Positions 13,140-24,166 are shown, counted from the first letter of the stretch. The stretch is DNA of 64,000 bases from Deltaproteobacteria bacterium (GCA_020444045.1 JAHLLS010000018.1:56123-120122); one strand, 5' to 3'. Translations and numbers: made by a program. The notes: generated by a model from the letters alone, not told the origin.

Positions 13140-13748
13140 CTATACCTTCTGAGAGACCTCGTCCTTGAAGACATCATCGACACGCAGCATGGGTTCCATT
13201 TCCCCGTCGTCGTCATCCTTCAAGGCCGTCAAACGGCGGTAGCCCGGCAGGCGATCCTTGATCTGCCCGAAGAGGATGCGCATCAGAATGTACATGGGGA
13301 TAAAGGTAAAGGCATAGCCCACTTCGGTTCTTGCCCCAAGCGGGATCGGCAGCAGGAACGCCACCTCGGCAAAACGTCCGTTGAGCCACTGCAACGCAAA
13401 CGGCACCGGCCACAGTGAAGAGGCTCCCAGAGCGATCTGGGAAAAAAACACCTTGCCGAAGGAATCGTTGGCCACCTGATTGCAGGCCTGATAGCTTTCC
13501 TTGTCCTGGGCCTTCAGGGCCAGCAGGGACTTGTTCTGCATGCGCACCAGTTCCTGGTTGTCGCGTTTGAAAAACTTGCCATTGAAACGAAACGCCAGGG
13601 CAATCGTCAGGTCGCCGATCACCGCACAGATGAGGGCCAGCACGGCAATCCCGATCAGATAGCCCAGCATGGGGTTTTCCGCCAGGCGAAAAAAGAAAAC
13701 CAGGGCGGCATCGGCCTGATGATAGAAGGTCTCGAGGTTCGGTGACAT
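13140..13748 (-). CDS. Small integral membrane protein, EMC3/DUF106-like topology (tentative)
   Basis: 202 aa with three probable membrane segments: ~28-52 (MLGYLIGIAVLALICAVIGD), ~103-125 (VFFSQIALGASSLWPVPFAL) and ~145-165 (YAFTFIPMYILMRILF). Between TM1 and TM2 is a polar helical loop of ~50 residues (NQELVRMQNKSLLALKAQDK). The tail is acidic. One TM, a charged coiled-coil loop and then two TMs resembles the Oxa1-superfamily DUF106/EMC3 group, but I see no diagnostic motif. It lies 90 bp downstream of the TSUP exporter on the same strand and is probably in its operon. Confidence 0.55.
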   Translation of the reverse strand: MSPNLETFYHQADAALVFFFRLAENPMLGYLIGIAVLALICAVIGDLTIALAFRFNGKFFKRDNQELVRMQNKSLLALKAQDKESYQACNQVANDSFGKVFFSQIALGASSLWPVPFALQWLNGRFAEVAFLLPIPLGARTEVGYAFTFIPMYILMRILFGQIKDRLPGYRRLTALKDDDDGEMEPMLRVDDVFKDEVSQKV

Positions 13749-13774
13749 ATCGGTCCTTCGGTTGTGGTCGAGAG

Positions 13775-13810
13775 GTCCCGGGAGATGACCCGTGGGTCAT
13801 CTCCCGGGAC
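13775..13810. repeat. Perfect 17-bp inverted repeat with 2-nt spacer
   Basis: The left arm 13775-13791 (GTCCCGGGAGATGACCC) and right arm 13794-13810 are exact reverse complements separated by GT. It lies between the exporter stop and the start of the downstream membrane-protein gene, 27 bp after the stop on the minus strand. No T-run follows, so it is not a classic intrinsic terminator. It could be an mRNA-stabilising or processing hairpin or a partial terminator that sets the exporter:membrane-protein ratio. Confidence 0.85.
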
Positions 13811-13837
13811 GTGATGCGCTACGTCACTGCCGGCTGT

Positions 13838-15109
13838 TTAGAACGGCGGCAGGATGGAATATCCCAGAAAACCCTTCGTCGTGTAGCGAATACCCACGTA
13901 AAAGGCCAGCAAGACGAAAAGGCGTTTCAGCCAGATGTCCGGAATGTATTTGGACGTCCGCGGTCCGATCATGGACCCGACGAAGATGCCCACCAGCTCG
14001 GCGCCGATAAAGCCCCAGTAGATCAAAACGCCCTTGCCCACCATATAGCTGAAAATGGACACGATCATCCCCACGAGGACGACCAGGGCACTGGTGCCGG
14101 CCACCAGGAACATGGGCAGGCCCGCCACTGAGGTCAGGAACGGTACGAAGAGAAAACCGCCGCCGATGCCCAGGAAAGAGGCCAGGGCCGCAATGAAAAT
14201 ACCGCCCAGCATGGGAACGTAGGCCTTGAAGCTGAATTCAACGCCGTAGAAGGTGAAGCGGATGGTTCCGGCAAAAAAGGTCGCGATCCAGCCGGCAACC
14301 GCCAGCGCATAGGCCACGATTTTCATGCCGCTGGCCAGGTTGGCCCACAGCGCGCTGGCCACCACCAGACCGAGGGCAATGAACATCACGGTCCAGCTGC
14401 CTTCAAGGACCTTGACACCTTCGTTGGTCGCTCCGCCTTCCTTGACTTTTTTCTCGAAGGCCGCTGCGGCCTCTTTGGCTTTTTTCTTTTTGGCCATACC
14501 GGAAGGCATGGTTTCCCGGATCAGCATGATGCCCAGCAGCAGCACGATCAGGCCGAAGTAGCCGATATAGTCGCGCAGGCTGACTTTGCCCGCTGTGAGG
14601 GCCGGGATCAACCAGGAACCGCCCACGCCGCCAACGGCCAGGCACAGTCCCAGCGGGGCCACCAGGCGGCCCATGCGGTAGTAGTTGGTGCTGGAAATCA
14701 GGCCGCTCATCCCCACCAGCCACTGGTTGGACACCCGGATCGAATCGGTCACGAGTTTGTTCATGGGCGATCCCTTGCCAAAGCTCTTGGCATAATCCGC
14801 CAGCCCGAAAATCGTGATGTGCCCAACGCCAGCCATGATACCACCGAAGGCGCCGACGGTGGAAAAGATCCATCCCACCCAGATCGCCCACAAGAACCCG
14901 TAGACCAGGTTCGGTTGCGGCGCACCGGGGATACCCAGGAATCCCGGCTCGGCGCTGGGATCGATCTGTCCCGCTTCCGTGCCGGTGGGCGTTTGGGCAA
15001 TGGCTTCCTCCAGGGTTATGGCCTGGGCCTGGTCAACGCCGCCGATCGGTGCTGCCAGGGCAAGCCCCATCAGCGCCAGCATCATGATGAGTAGAAAGGG
15101 TTTCTTCAT
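13838..15109 (-). CDS. TSUP-family (TauE/SafE) anion exporter
   Basis: 423 aa from the ATG at 15109, which has GGAGG 9 nt upstream. The open frame continues upstream, but only this start gives a signal peptide (MKKPFLLIMMLALMGLALAA). After a periplasmic segment of ~60 residues come about eight membrane segments with the Gly-rich TSUP pattern (FGGIMAGVGHITIFGLADYA; FIAALASFLGIGGGFLFVPFL). The family moves sulfite, sulfonates, sulfolactate or related anions. Substrate cannot be read from sequence. A sigma-54 promoter ~215 bp upstream and the adjacent PhnD-like lipoprotein/kinase/regulator unit suggest it is induced by a periplasmic oxyanion signal. Confidence 0.85.
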   Translation of the reverse strand: MKKPFLLIMMLALMGLALAAPIGGVDQAQAITLEEAIAQTPTGTEAGQIDPSAEPGFLGIPGAPQPNLVYGFLWAIWVGWIFSTVGAFGGIMAGVGHITIFGLADYAKSFGKGSPMNKLVTDSIRVSNQWLVGMSGLISSTNYYRMGRLVAPLGLCLAVGGVGGSWLIPALTAGKVSLRDYIGYFGLIVLLLGIMLIRETMPSGMAKKKKAKEAAAAFEKKVKEGGATNEGVKVLEGSWTVMFIALGLVVASALWANLASGMKIVAYALAVAGWIATFFAGTIRFTFYGVEFSFKAYVPMLGGIFIAALASFLGIGGGFLFVPFLTSVAGLPMFLVAGTSALVVLVGMIVSIFSYMVGKGVLIYWGFIGAELVGIFVGSMIGPRTSKYIPDIWLKRLFVLLAFYVGIRYTTKGFLGYSILPPF

Positions 15110-15336
15110 TTCCTCAAACCTCCGTTCTGTAAGTGAATAGATGGATAATATCTTTTCCGGTGCAATGCCGGCCGGCACCACCAGATAACCCCTTATGAAA
15201 GACGCTTGCCCCGAAATCATCTCCTCGGCTGTGGCGATGACAATCTCCCCGGCAATGGGTGGCCGATCAGCCGGTTGACCGCCATGCGTCTGCCTTGACC
15301 AGCATGCCATGGCGCCAGTAATTCCTCGGAAAGATA

Positions 15337-15351
15337 ACAAGAAGCGTGCCA
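15337..15351 (-). promoter_or_regulatory. Sigma-54 (-24/-12) promoter for the TSUP exporter
   Basis: On the minus strand the sequence reads TGGCACGCTTCTTGTT: a perfect TGGCAC -24 element, 5-nt spacer and TTGT -12 element (consensus TTGC). Transcription would start near 15325 and run toward the exporter with a ~215-nt leader. The adjacent upstream gene encodes a sigma-54-dependent activator, as expected. The rest of the 444-bp gap (15110-15553) holds no other supported feature except the palindrome at 15548. Confidence 0.75.
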
Positions 15352-15547
15352 AAGCCGACAAAAAGCCAACAATATCCATATCCATTCGTTATCATTAGTT
15401 TTTTAATATGTTGAAGCGGCTGCCCGTAAGGCGTCGACACCGGCCACTACGGTCTCAAACGGCCGGCAAGCGCCCATCCGAAAACGAAACGGTTGGATTA
15501 TCTTAATTTTATTGGATAGTTATGAAATAAAGCAGATAACCGTGGCA

Positions 15548-15567
15548 GTGCCATTAATCAATGGCAC
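15548..15567. promoter_or_regulatory. Perfect 8-bp palindrome, candidate enhancer site or hairpin
   Basis: GTGCCATT-AATC-AATGGCAC overlaps the stop codon of the response regulator, ~200 bp upstream of the sigma-54 promoter. Position and symmetry fit an upstream activator site bound by a Fis-type HTH dimer. It could also form an RNA hairpin at the end of the regulator transcript, although no T-run follows. Confidence 0.45.
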
Positions 15568-16956
15568 CCTTGCGAAATGTATCGGAACGAAGACCGTACT
15601 TGCGCATGATCTGTTGAAATGACTGGCGTTCCAAACCACTGGCACGCGCTGCCTGGGTAACGTTGCCGCCGGATTTCTCGAGAGCTTTTTCCAGGTAGCG
15701 GGTATTGAATTGGGTCAATACGGAGGCTTTGGCATCCCGGTAAGCTATGGTGGTCAGGTCGTCCGTTTCCAGACCGGCCACACATGTCCCCTCCTTCCAG
15801 CCAAGATCGTTCATCGTGATGGCCGCTCCGGTGGACATGACCACGGCCCGTTTGACAACATTTTCCAGTTCCCTTACGTTGCCTTTCCACTCATGGGCCA
15901 TCAACTGCGGCATGACGTCGGGTGCCAGGCGCTTTTTTTCCCGCCCGTATTTGCCGCAATACCGATCCAGAAAATAATCCACCAGGAGCGGCAAATCCTC
16001 CTGGCGTTCGGAGAGCGCCGGCATGGGCAACTCCACGACGCAGAGGCGGTAATAGAGATCCTCCCGGAACTCCCCTGTCGCCATTTTCGCTTTCAGATCG
16101 CGATTGGTGGCGGCCATGACACGCACATCCACCTTGACCGTGCGGTTGCGCCCGAGGGGCTTGAACTCGTTGTTTTCCAGCACCTGAAGCAGCTTGGTCT
16201 GGATGGATGGGGCAATATCCCCGATTTCATCCAGGAAAATAGTGCCGCCATGAGCGGCTTCAAAAAGGCCCTTGTGATCGCTGGACGCATGGGTAAAGGC
16301 GCCCTTGGCGTATCCGAACAACTCACTTTCCAGAATATTCTCCGGCACCGTGGGGCAACTGACCCGCACGAAAGGCCCTTTCTGCCGGGCGCTGAGGTCG
16401 TGCAGGGCCCGGGCGGCCAGGTTTTTACCGGTTCCCGATGCCCCGGTGATCAGGACCGTCAAGTCCGATTTGCTGAGCATGCCAATGGTATCATAAACGC
16501 CCTGCATCACCGGACTGGTCCCGACCAGACCCTGGAAGGTCTCGGTGGCGCTCACCTGTTTTTTGAGGACGATATTCTCCTGCAGCAGGCGGCCACGCTC
16601 GAGCGCATTGCGCAGATGATGGACGAGGTCTTCGTGATCGAAGGGTTTGGTAATAAAGTCGTAAGCCCCCTTGCGCAGGGCCTCGACCGCCACCTCGATT
16701 GCCCCGTAGGCCGTCATCATGATCACCGTGAACCCGGGGGCCCGGGCCTGAATCTCTTCCAGCACGGCCATGCCGTCCATGCCGGGCATGCGGATATCCA
16801 GGAGAACCAGATCGAATGCTTCCGGTGAAAACAGACGCAGGGCGGCCTCACCGCTGTCTGCCGTTTCAACCTGGCAGTCCAGCGCCTTGCTGACACTGCG
16901 GCGCAGCAGGCGCAGCATGTCAGCCTCATCATCCACGATCAGTATTCGAGATGTCA

Positions 16957-16960
<4 letters not shown>
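15554..16960 (-). CDS. Sigma-54-dependent response regulator (NtrC family) with GAFTHA loop
   Basis: 468 aa: receiver (acidic pocket IVDDE, phosphoacceptor Asp55 in LLDIRMPG, Lys in ITKPF), AAA+ sigma-54 interaction domain (Walker A GASGTGKN at 173-180, Walker B GTIFLDEIGD) and a C-terminal Fis-type helix-turn-helix (GNVTQAARASGLERQSFQQIM). The loop that contacts sigma-54 is normally GAFTGA and reads GAFTHA here (220-225). The Walker A also departs from the usual GESGTGKE. It overlaps the kinase gene by 4 nt (ATGA) and should activate the sigma-54 promoter ahead of the exporter. Confidence 0.92.
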
Positions 16961-18864
<1,904 letters not shown>

Positions 18865-18869
18865 AGCGG

Positions 18870-19910
18870 TCAGCGCTCCTGTGGACTCGTAACTGCAGCC
18901 GGGTCAGGAACCGCCGGAGCGGCACATCGATACTGCACGTTCCCCACCCGCTGCCACAGCTCCCGGACGGTATCGAAATCCCGGTCGGTTGCGGGTGTAA
19001 TCGCGGTCATGTGGGCATTTTCCAAAATGCGACGATGTTCCGGATTGCCGTCATCGAGGGCTGTCATCGCCGCAACCACCAAAGAAATTGTGGCGGGATC
19101 GAGATCGTTCCGGGCGGCGTATACCCATCCCGGGTACCATTGCGTGCGGGCCAGCACCCGGATTTTTCCGAGGTCCACTTTATCGGCCACCACCTCCAGG
19201 GCGCCTTCGCGCACCGAGCCGATATCGTACTGCCCGGCGTAAACGGCCAGGATCACTTTTTCCTGTTTGCCGCCGGGCCCGGGGGCAAACGCGATTTCCG
19301 AAAAATCCGAGGGCCGGATGCCATTGGCCAGGAAATAGCCCAGGGGATAGAGATAGCCCCCGGCCGAGGCCGGATCCACGGCAATCCAGCGTTTGCCTAT
19401 ACTGTCCGCCAGCTTTTGCACCGCCGGATTGTCGGAGCGGGCGATAATTTCACCCCGGAAGCGCTCACGCCCGTTGGCCTCGATGACCCGGGCAAAGGCG
19501 CGGGTGCAATAGGCTTCGGCCATGCGGACGTAAATCAGGGGATTGGAAAACGAAATATCGATGCTGCCCTGCCCCACCATCCGCATATGTTCGTCAAAAG
19601 TGTCCGGGAAAACCTGGCGGATGCGCAGACCGGTCTGGGCTTCGAGGTAGCGAATCAGCAAATGATGGCGCTGGAAAGATACCGTGTGGGAGAACTGCGG
19701 CAGGTAAGCGTAGGTCAACACCTGTTCGGCTTCCGGAAGGACTGCCACGTCCTCTCGCACGGACATGTCGATGGGGCGCGCGGTTTCATCGCGGGAGCAG
19801 GCGGTTGACGCCAGGATGAGGCCCATGCAGATTAATGGCAGCGCCCCTGATAGAAAGCCCGCGCGCCAACGCTTGTATGGTCGTATGTCTCGTCGGAATC
19901 GATATGGCAT
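18870..19910 (-). CDS. PhnD-like periplasmic binding lipoprotein, probable sensor for the kinase
   Basis: 346 aa from the ATG at 19910. The open frame extends to 20015, but this Met starts the signal-like segment. Basic residues and a hydrophobic stretch end in ILASTAC-SRDE, a plausible though non-canonical lipobox. The mature part follows the phosphate/phosphite/phosphonate binding-protein fold: LTYAYLPQFSHTVSFQRHHLLIRYLEAQTG, VGQGSIDISFSNPLIYVRM, GKRWIAVDPASAGGYLYPLGYFL, YAGQYDIGSVREGALEVV. No ABC permease or ATPase lies nearby, so a sensory role is more likely than transport. First gene of the lipoprotein-kinase-regulator operon. Confidence 0.8.
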   Translation of the reverse strand: MPYRFRRDIRPYKRWRAGFLSGALPLICMGLILASTACSRDETARPIDMSVREDVAVLPEAEQVLTYAYLPQFSHTVSFQRHHLLIRYLEAQTGLRIRQVFPDTFDEHMRMVGQGSIDISFSNPLIYVRMAEAYCTRAFARVIEANGRERFRGEIIARSDNPAVQKLADSIGKRWIAVDPASAGGYLYPLGYFLANGIRPSDFSEIAFAPGPGGKQEKVILAVYAGQYDIGSVREGALEVVADKVDLGKIRVLARTQWYPGWVYAARNDLDPATISLVVAAMTALDDGNPEHRRILENAHMTAITPATDRDFDTVRELWQRVGNVQYRCAAPAVPDPAAVTSPQER

Positions 19911-20129
19911 GGTGTTGGAAGGCCTCTTTGTGGTGCGCCGCAACCGAGCCATCGAATATGCTGTTTTGCAAGGGCTGTCAACCGGCGCTCGCTGGACCCT
20001 TGTTTTAGAAAACACTTGAGCCGTGGCAGGATTTCCGCGATAACGGCGCTACGCGCGCCCCATGCGCCGGCCCCCGAAAGGATTGCGGCAGCGGCGCAGT
20101 CCCTTTGCCAGGCAACCGGAAAGACCAGG

Positions 20130-20561
20130 ATGATGCCCCTTCTGACAACATTTGCATTTACGGTCATCGTGTTGCTGATCATCGGCATAGTGGCCCTGAT
20201 CATAGTCCGGCAGCCACACCGGCGCCACGCACCATCGGACAGCGAGGTGGTCATTACCGGTGCCTGCGGGGATACCATGTCGCTGCGGTTTTCCGTTGCA
20301 AGGGGCCGCATTGCCGGAACGTCTTTTAAATCCAAAGGCTGCGCCTACAGCTTCAGCTGCCTTCAGGCGGCGGCCGATGCCGCCCGCGGCCGGACCCCCC
20401 TCCAAATTCTCGATATCGATGCCGACTTTATTTCCCGCAAAGTAGGCCATCTCCCGCAGGACCACCAGCACTGCGCGGTACTGGCCGTCACGACCCTGCA
20501 CGCGGCCGTCGATCGCTACATGCAACGTCAACTGAGTTCAGAAAATTCTGCCGAAACATAG
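20130..20561 (+). CDS. Membrane-anchored IscU/NifU-N-like protein
   Basis: 143 aa from the ATG at 20130 (ATG at 20133 also possible). Residues 2-27 are one hydrophobic helix (LLTTFAFTVIVLLIIGIVALIIV), then a basic stop-transfer. Residues ~39-137 match the scaffold core of IscU/NifU-N: GACGDTMSLRF (Cys46, Asp48), FKSKGCAYS (Cys71) and HQHCAVLAVTTLHAAV (Cys115), the three cluster-ligating Cys and the Asp in canonical order, plus an extra Cys77. Such scaffolds assemble Fe-S clusters and are normally soluble; the anchor is unusual. No iscS/nifS is nearby. It starts about 220 bp from the divergent lipoprotein gene. Confidence 0.7.
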   Translation: MMPLLTTFAFTVIVLLIIGIVALIIVRQPHRRHAPSDSEVVITGACGDTMSLRFSVARGRIAGTSFKSKGCAYSFSCLQAAADAARGRTPLQILDIDADFISRKVGHLPQDHQHCAVLAVTTLHAAVDRYMQRQLSSENSAET

Positions 20562-20580
20562 TGTCCGTCCCGCAAGGGTC

Positions 20581-20755
20581 GATTTTGGTTCAAGGCAAGG
20601 CCGCAGCGGTTTGTCTCGATTTGCGGGACTTCCCGTCTGATCCAACCCCGCTGTGGGCGGAAACCGCAGGCGTAGTCGGGCTACGTCGAGGATTTCAAAA
20701 GAGCGAGAACGCCGACCTGGGCCGAAAGAGGCCCTTTCTGGATGGGCACATAAGA
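20581..20755. repeat. Intergenic palindromic element (copy A)
   Basis: Non-coding segment in the 341-bp gap between the NifU-like and DUF748 genes. It contains a hairpin CGTAG-TCGGG-CTACG (20671-20685) followed 19 nt later by GAGAACGCCGACCTGGGC (20705-20722). The element at 53049-53190 has a hairpin of different sequence at the same place, followed 18 nt later by the same 18-mer with two differences. Boundaries of this copy are uncertain. The remainder of the gap to 20902 shows nothing else. Confidence 0.5.
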
Positions 20756-20902
20756 ATCCGGCTTGACTTAAGCCGCCGCCGTTCCCCATAATACCCTATC
20801 AACAGCCTGAAAAAACACCTGTCGTCATCCGCATTTCCAGGAAACAACCGAGACCTCGGTACGCCATCGGCGTCAGCTTTTAATAAGGAGCGCCTTCGAC
20901 CC

Positions 20903-23900
20903 ATGGGACTAAAAACAATGGACCGTTTGAAGAGCCTGCCGCGTTGGCAAAAGCTATCCCTGGCCACCGGCCTGTTCGTGGTTTGCTATACCATCGTAGG
21001 GTTTCTCATTCTCCCGGCCATCGTTCGTCTGGTGGCTGTCAGCCAGCTCCGCCAGCACCTCCAGCGGGAGGTCACCATCGCGGCCGTGCGCATGAACCCT
21101 TATACGCTGACGGCTTCCGTACAGAACGTGGTGGTCCTCGAGCCGGATGGCGAAAACCGTCTGGCGGCCTTCCGGGAACTCTTTGTCAATCTGCAGTCCG
21201 TGTCCCTGTTCAAGTGGGCCCCGATATTCAAGGAAGTGCGGTTGGACGGACTCTATGCGTCGATCGTGTTACAAAAAGATCAGCGCTGGAATTTTTCGGA
21301 TCTCTTACCCGAACCGGCAACCGGCGATGAACCACCGCCCGCCGACGCATCCTCCGATGGGAAACCGTTCCGTTTTTCGCTCAACAACATCCAGATCACC
21401 CAGAGCGAGATCCATTTCCAAGACGACATTCGGGGGAAAACCCACCACATCACCGACATCGATATCGCCCTGCCGTTTCTGTCGAGCCTGCCCGCTCAGA
21501 CCGATATTTTCGTGCAGCCCCATTTTTCCGCGATCATCAACGGAACCCCCTTCGATCTGCAGGGGCAGGTCAAACCGTTTGCCGGCTCCCGGGAAACCGA
21601 GCTCCGTCTCGACCTGCGCGGGATCGATCTCGCGGCCTATATGCCCTACGTTCCCCCGGACGCCGATTTCAGAATCCAATCAGGCCTGTTGGATATCAAT
21701 CTCAGCCTGCTCTATGAGAGTTTCCAGGACGGCACCCAGGCCTTTCGCACGGCAGGAACGATCGCCCTGCACGCCCTGGATTTGACGGATGCCGCCAGCC
21801 GACCGCTGCTCAATCTGGATCAGCTTAAAGTCGAGATCGGTGCCCTGGAACCGCTGGAGGGGATTGTCACCATCAGCGAAATTCTTCTTCAGCGGCCGAC
21901 GTTTACGATCACGCGCCTGCCGACAGATCACGTCGTGCGCAGCAGTGACGCACTCCCGTTGCGCGATGTGTTCCGCAACATCAACCTTCCACCGCCGGTG
22001 CTTAAGATTGCACAAGTCACCCTGGAAGGCGCCCGTCTCCAGATGCGGGACCTCAAGTCACCTCCGGAAACCGTCGCGGATGGCACAAACGACCACACCA
22101 TGATCCAGATACCCCGGTTTTCGGTGGGACGCACCCTGGTCGACATCGACCGTCAGACCGTCCGCATTGACGATATTGCCGGCCAGGACGGCCTGTTTGA
22201 AATCCGGCGCCTGGGAGACGGCAAGCTGAATCTGGATGTCTTTTTGCCCCCTGCCGATGCGCCTGAATCACCGCCCGCCGCACCGGCTGCCCCCTGGCAG
22301 ATCGACGTGCAGCGCGTCGAATTGTCGGGATATGCCGTCAACGGCGTCAATTTGATTCCCGGGGACCCATTGGCTGTCACCGTTGACGAAATTAGTCTGG
22401 ACATCAGCGACTTTTCGACACGGCCCGATACCCAAACGACCGTCGCGCTCAACTGTCGCATCAACGACACCGGACGGCTTGAGACCCGCACCGCCCTGAC
22501 GCTGACCCCGCTGGGCGCCGATGTTCAGCTGGGCCTGGAGAAAGTCGACCTGGCGCGCTTCTACCCCTTTATAAAGCCCTATATCGGCGTGGTTCTGGCC
22601 GATGGCGATCTTGCTATCGACGGCAACTTAAGCCTGAAAACCAGCGCAGCGGATCCTCCCGTTGTGGTCTATAAAGGGCGGGCCGCCATCACGGATTTCA
22701 AAACACTGGACCGCCTGCGAGCCCGCCCCTTTGTGTCCTGGCAGGCCCTCACCTTGAGCGGCATGGACATCGGCGTCAATCCGACGTATCTGACCATTCA
22801 GGATATCAGTGTGAAAAACCCGTTCAGCCGGCTGCTGATCGACGAGCAGGGCCAACTCAATCTGGCCATGGCCACCGTGCTGACCCCGGAAGAAACCACG
22901 CAACCCCCGGGAAGTGAAACCGATTCTGCGACACCGCCCGCCCCTGCTGCCGAACCGGAGGACACCCCGCCGGTGCCGATCAAAATCGGAACGATCCAGG
23001 GCCAGGGCGGCAAGATCATCTTCGCCGACCGCAGTTTCAAACCCGGCTATCAAACCACCATCGAGTCCGTCGAAACCCGCATCACAGGCCTCTCCACCGA
23101 AGCGACCGAACCGGCCAAGGTGGATATCAAGGGACGCGTGGACGGCCACGCCCCGGTCACGATTTCAGGGGCCATCAACCCGCTGGCGGACGAGATGTAT
23201 GCCGATCTATCTTTCGATTTTCAGCAAATGGATCTCACTTCTGCCAGTCCCTATTCCGGCCGGTACGTGGGGCGAACCATCAGCCAGGGTAAGCTCTCCA
23301 TCAAAACCGCTTATCATATCGAGAATCGCGCCTTGAAGGCCGACCACGACATCATGATCGACCAGTTCAATTTCGGAGAGGACGTGGAAAGCCCCGACGA
23401 CCTCAACCTGCCGGTCGACCTCGCCGTGGCCCTGCTGAAGGATCGCAACGGAGAAATCCACATCGATCTGCCGGTCTCCGGCGACATGGATGATCCCGAA
23501 TTCTCCATCGGAGGCATCGTCCTGCGGGCGTTTGTCAATCTTATCGTCAAGGCGGTTACCTCACCCTTTGCCCTGATCGGCGGCATGTTCGAGGGCGAAA
23601 ATCTCAACCAGCTCGAATTCGAACCCGGCCGGACGCGCCTGACCCCTGCCACCACCGAAAAACTGGACGCGCTGATCAAGGTCCTCTACGACCGGCCTTC
23701 TCTGAAATTGGAGATCTCCGGCTTTGCCGACCCCGCCAGCGACACGCCGGCCTACGCGGAAATCCTTTTCCAGCGCAAGCTGCAGGGCCAGAAAGCCTTG
23801 CAGATGGCCGACGATGGCCAGGACAGCGTCCCGCTGGAAGACATTGTCATCACACCGGAAGAGTACGAAGAATTCCTGCAGGCCGCTTACGAGGCCGAGA

Positions 23901-24166
23901 CCTTTGAAAAACCGGAGAACTTCATCGGCATGGAAAAAACGTTGCCTCCGGCCGAGGCCGAAGCCCTGATCCGGCAGCACATCGATGTGAGTCAAACGGA
24001 TCTGGAGGAGTTAGCCTACGCTCGGGCCCTGGCCATCAAGGATTATATTCTGGACACCCAGCAGGTCGAAGCCGAACGCGTGTTCCTGATCAAACCGAAT
24101 AACACCCTGGCGCCTGAAAAGGCCGAAGGCGTCGCCCCCGGGCGGGTCGTGCTGGGCCTGAAATAA
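20903..24166 (+). CDS. DUF748/AsmA-like large envelope protein with OmpA-like tail
   Basis: 1087 aa. An N-terminal membrane anchor (~18-40, LATGLFVVCYTIVGFLILPAI) is followed by a long beta-rich region in the periplasm. The early sequence (RVTIAAVRMNPYTLTASVQN-like, LDGLYASIVLQKDQRWNFSDLL) is characteristic of DUF748 proteins, relatives of the AsmA/TamB/YhdP lipid-bridge group. Pro-rich linkers lie near 458 and 675. After LNLPVDLAVALLKDRNGEIH comes a C-terminal OmpA-like region (FEPGRTRLTPATTEKLDAL, LEISGFADPASD, ARALAIKDYIL) that may bind peptidoglycan. Inferred role: phospholipid transport or envelope integrity. AAGGAG lies 12 nt before the ATG; an in-frame ATG at 20918 is an alternative. 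Confidence 0.8.
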   Translation: MGLKTMDRLKSLPRWQKLSLATGLFVVCYTIVGFLILPAIVRLVAVSQLRQHLQREVTIAAVRMNPYTLTASVQNVVVLEPDGENRLAAFRELFVNLQSVSLFKWAPIFKEVRLDGLYASIVLQKDQRWNFSDLLPEPATGDEPPPADASSDGKPFRFSLNNIQITQSEIHFQDDIRGKTHHITDIDIALPFLSSLPAQTDIFVQPHFSAIINGTPFDLQGQVKPFAGSRETELRLDLRGIDLAAYMPYVPPDADFRIQSGLLDINLSLLYESFQDGTQAFRTAGTIALHALDLTDAASRPLLNLDQLKVEIGALEPLEGIVTISEILLQRPTFTITRLPTDHVVRSSDALPLRDVFRNINLPPPVLKIAQVTLEGARLQMRDLKSPPETVADGTNDHTMIQIPRFSVGRTLVDIDRQTVRIDDIAGQDGLFEIRRLGDGKLNLDVFLPPADAPESPPAAPAAPWQIDVQRVELSGYAVNGVNLIPGDPLAVTVDEISLDISDFSTRPDTQTTVALNCRINDTGRLETRTALTLTPLGADVQLGLEKVDLARFYPFIKPYIGVVLADGDLAIDGNLSLKTSAADPPVVVYKGRAAITDFKTLDRLRARPFVSWQALTLSGMDIGVNPTYLTIQDISVKNPFSRLLIDEQGQLNLAMATVLTPEETTQPPGSETDSATPPAPAAEPEDTPPVPIKIGTIQGQGGKIIFADRSFKPGYQTTIESVETRITGLSTEATEPAKVDIKGRVDGHAPVTISGAINPLADEMYADLSFDFQQMDLTSASPYSGRYVGRTISQGKLSIKTAYHIENRALKADHDIMIDQFNFGEDVESPDDLNLPVDLAVALLKDRNGEIHIDLPVSGDMDDPEFSIGGIVLRAFVNLIVKAVTSPFALIGGMFEGENLNQLEFEPGRTRLTPATTEKLDALIKVLYDRPSLKLEISGFADPASDTPAYAEILFQRKLQGQKALQMADDGQDSVPLEDIVITPEEYEEFLQAAYEAETFEKPENFIGMEKTLPPAEAEALIRQHIDVSQTDLEELAYARALAIKDYILDTQQVEAERVFLIKPNNTLAPEKAEGVAPGRVVLGLK

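Noticed and set aside
15150..15182. A GC-rich palindromic stretch upstream of the TSUP gene, considered as a second sigma-54 promoter
   Set aside because: GG and GC elements are not at the required spacing; the site at 15337-15351 fits far better.
15710..16828. 372-codon plus-strand frame antisense to the first sigma-54 regulator
   Set aside because: Same reason: an antisense shadow of a well-supported gene.
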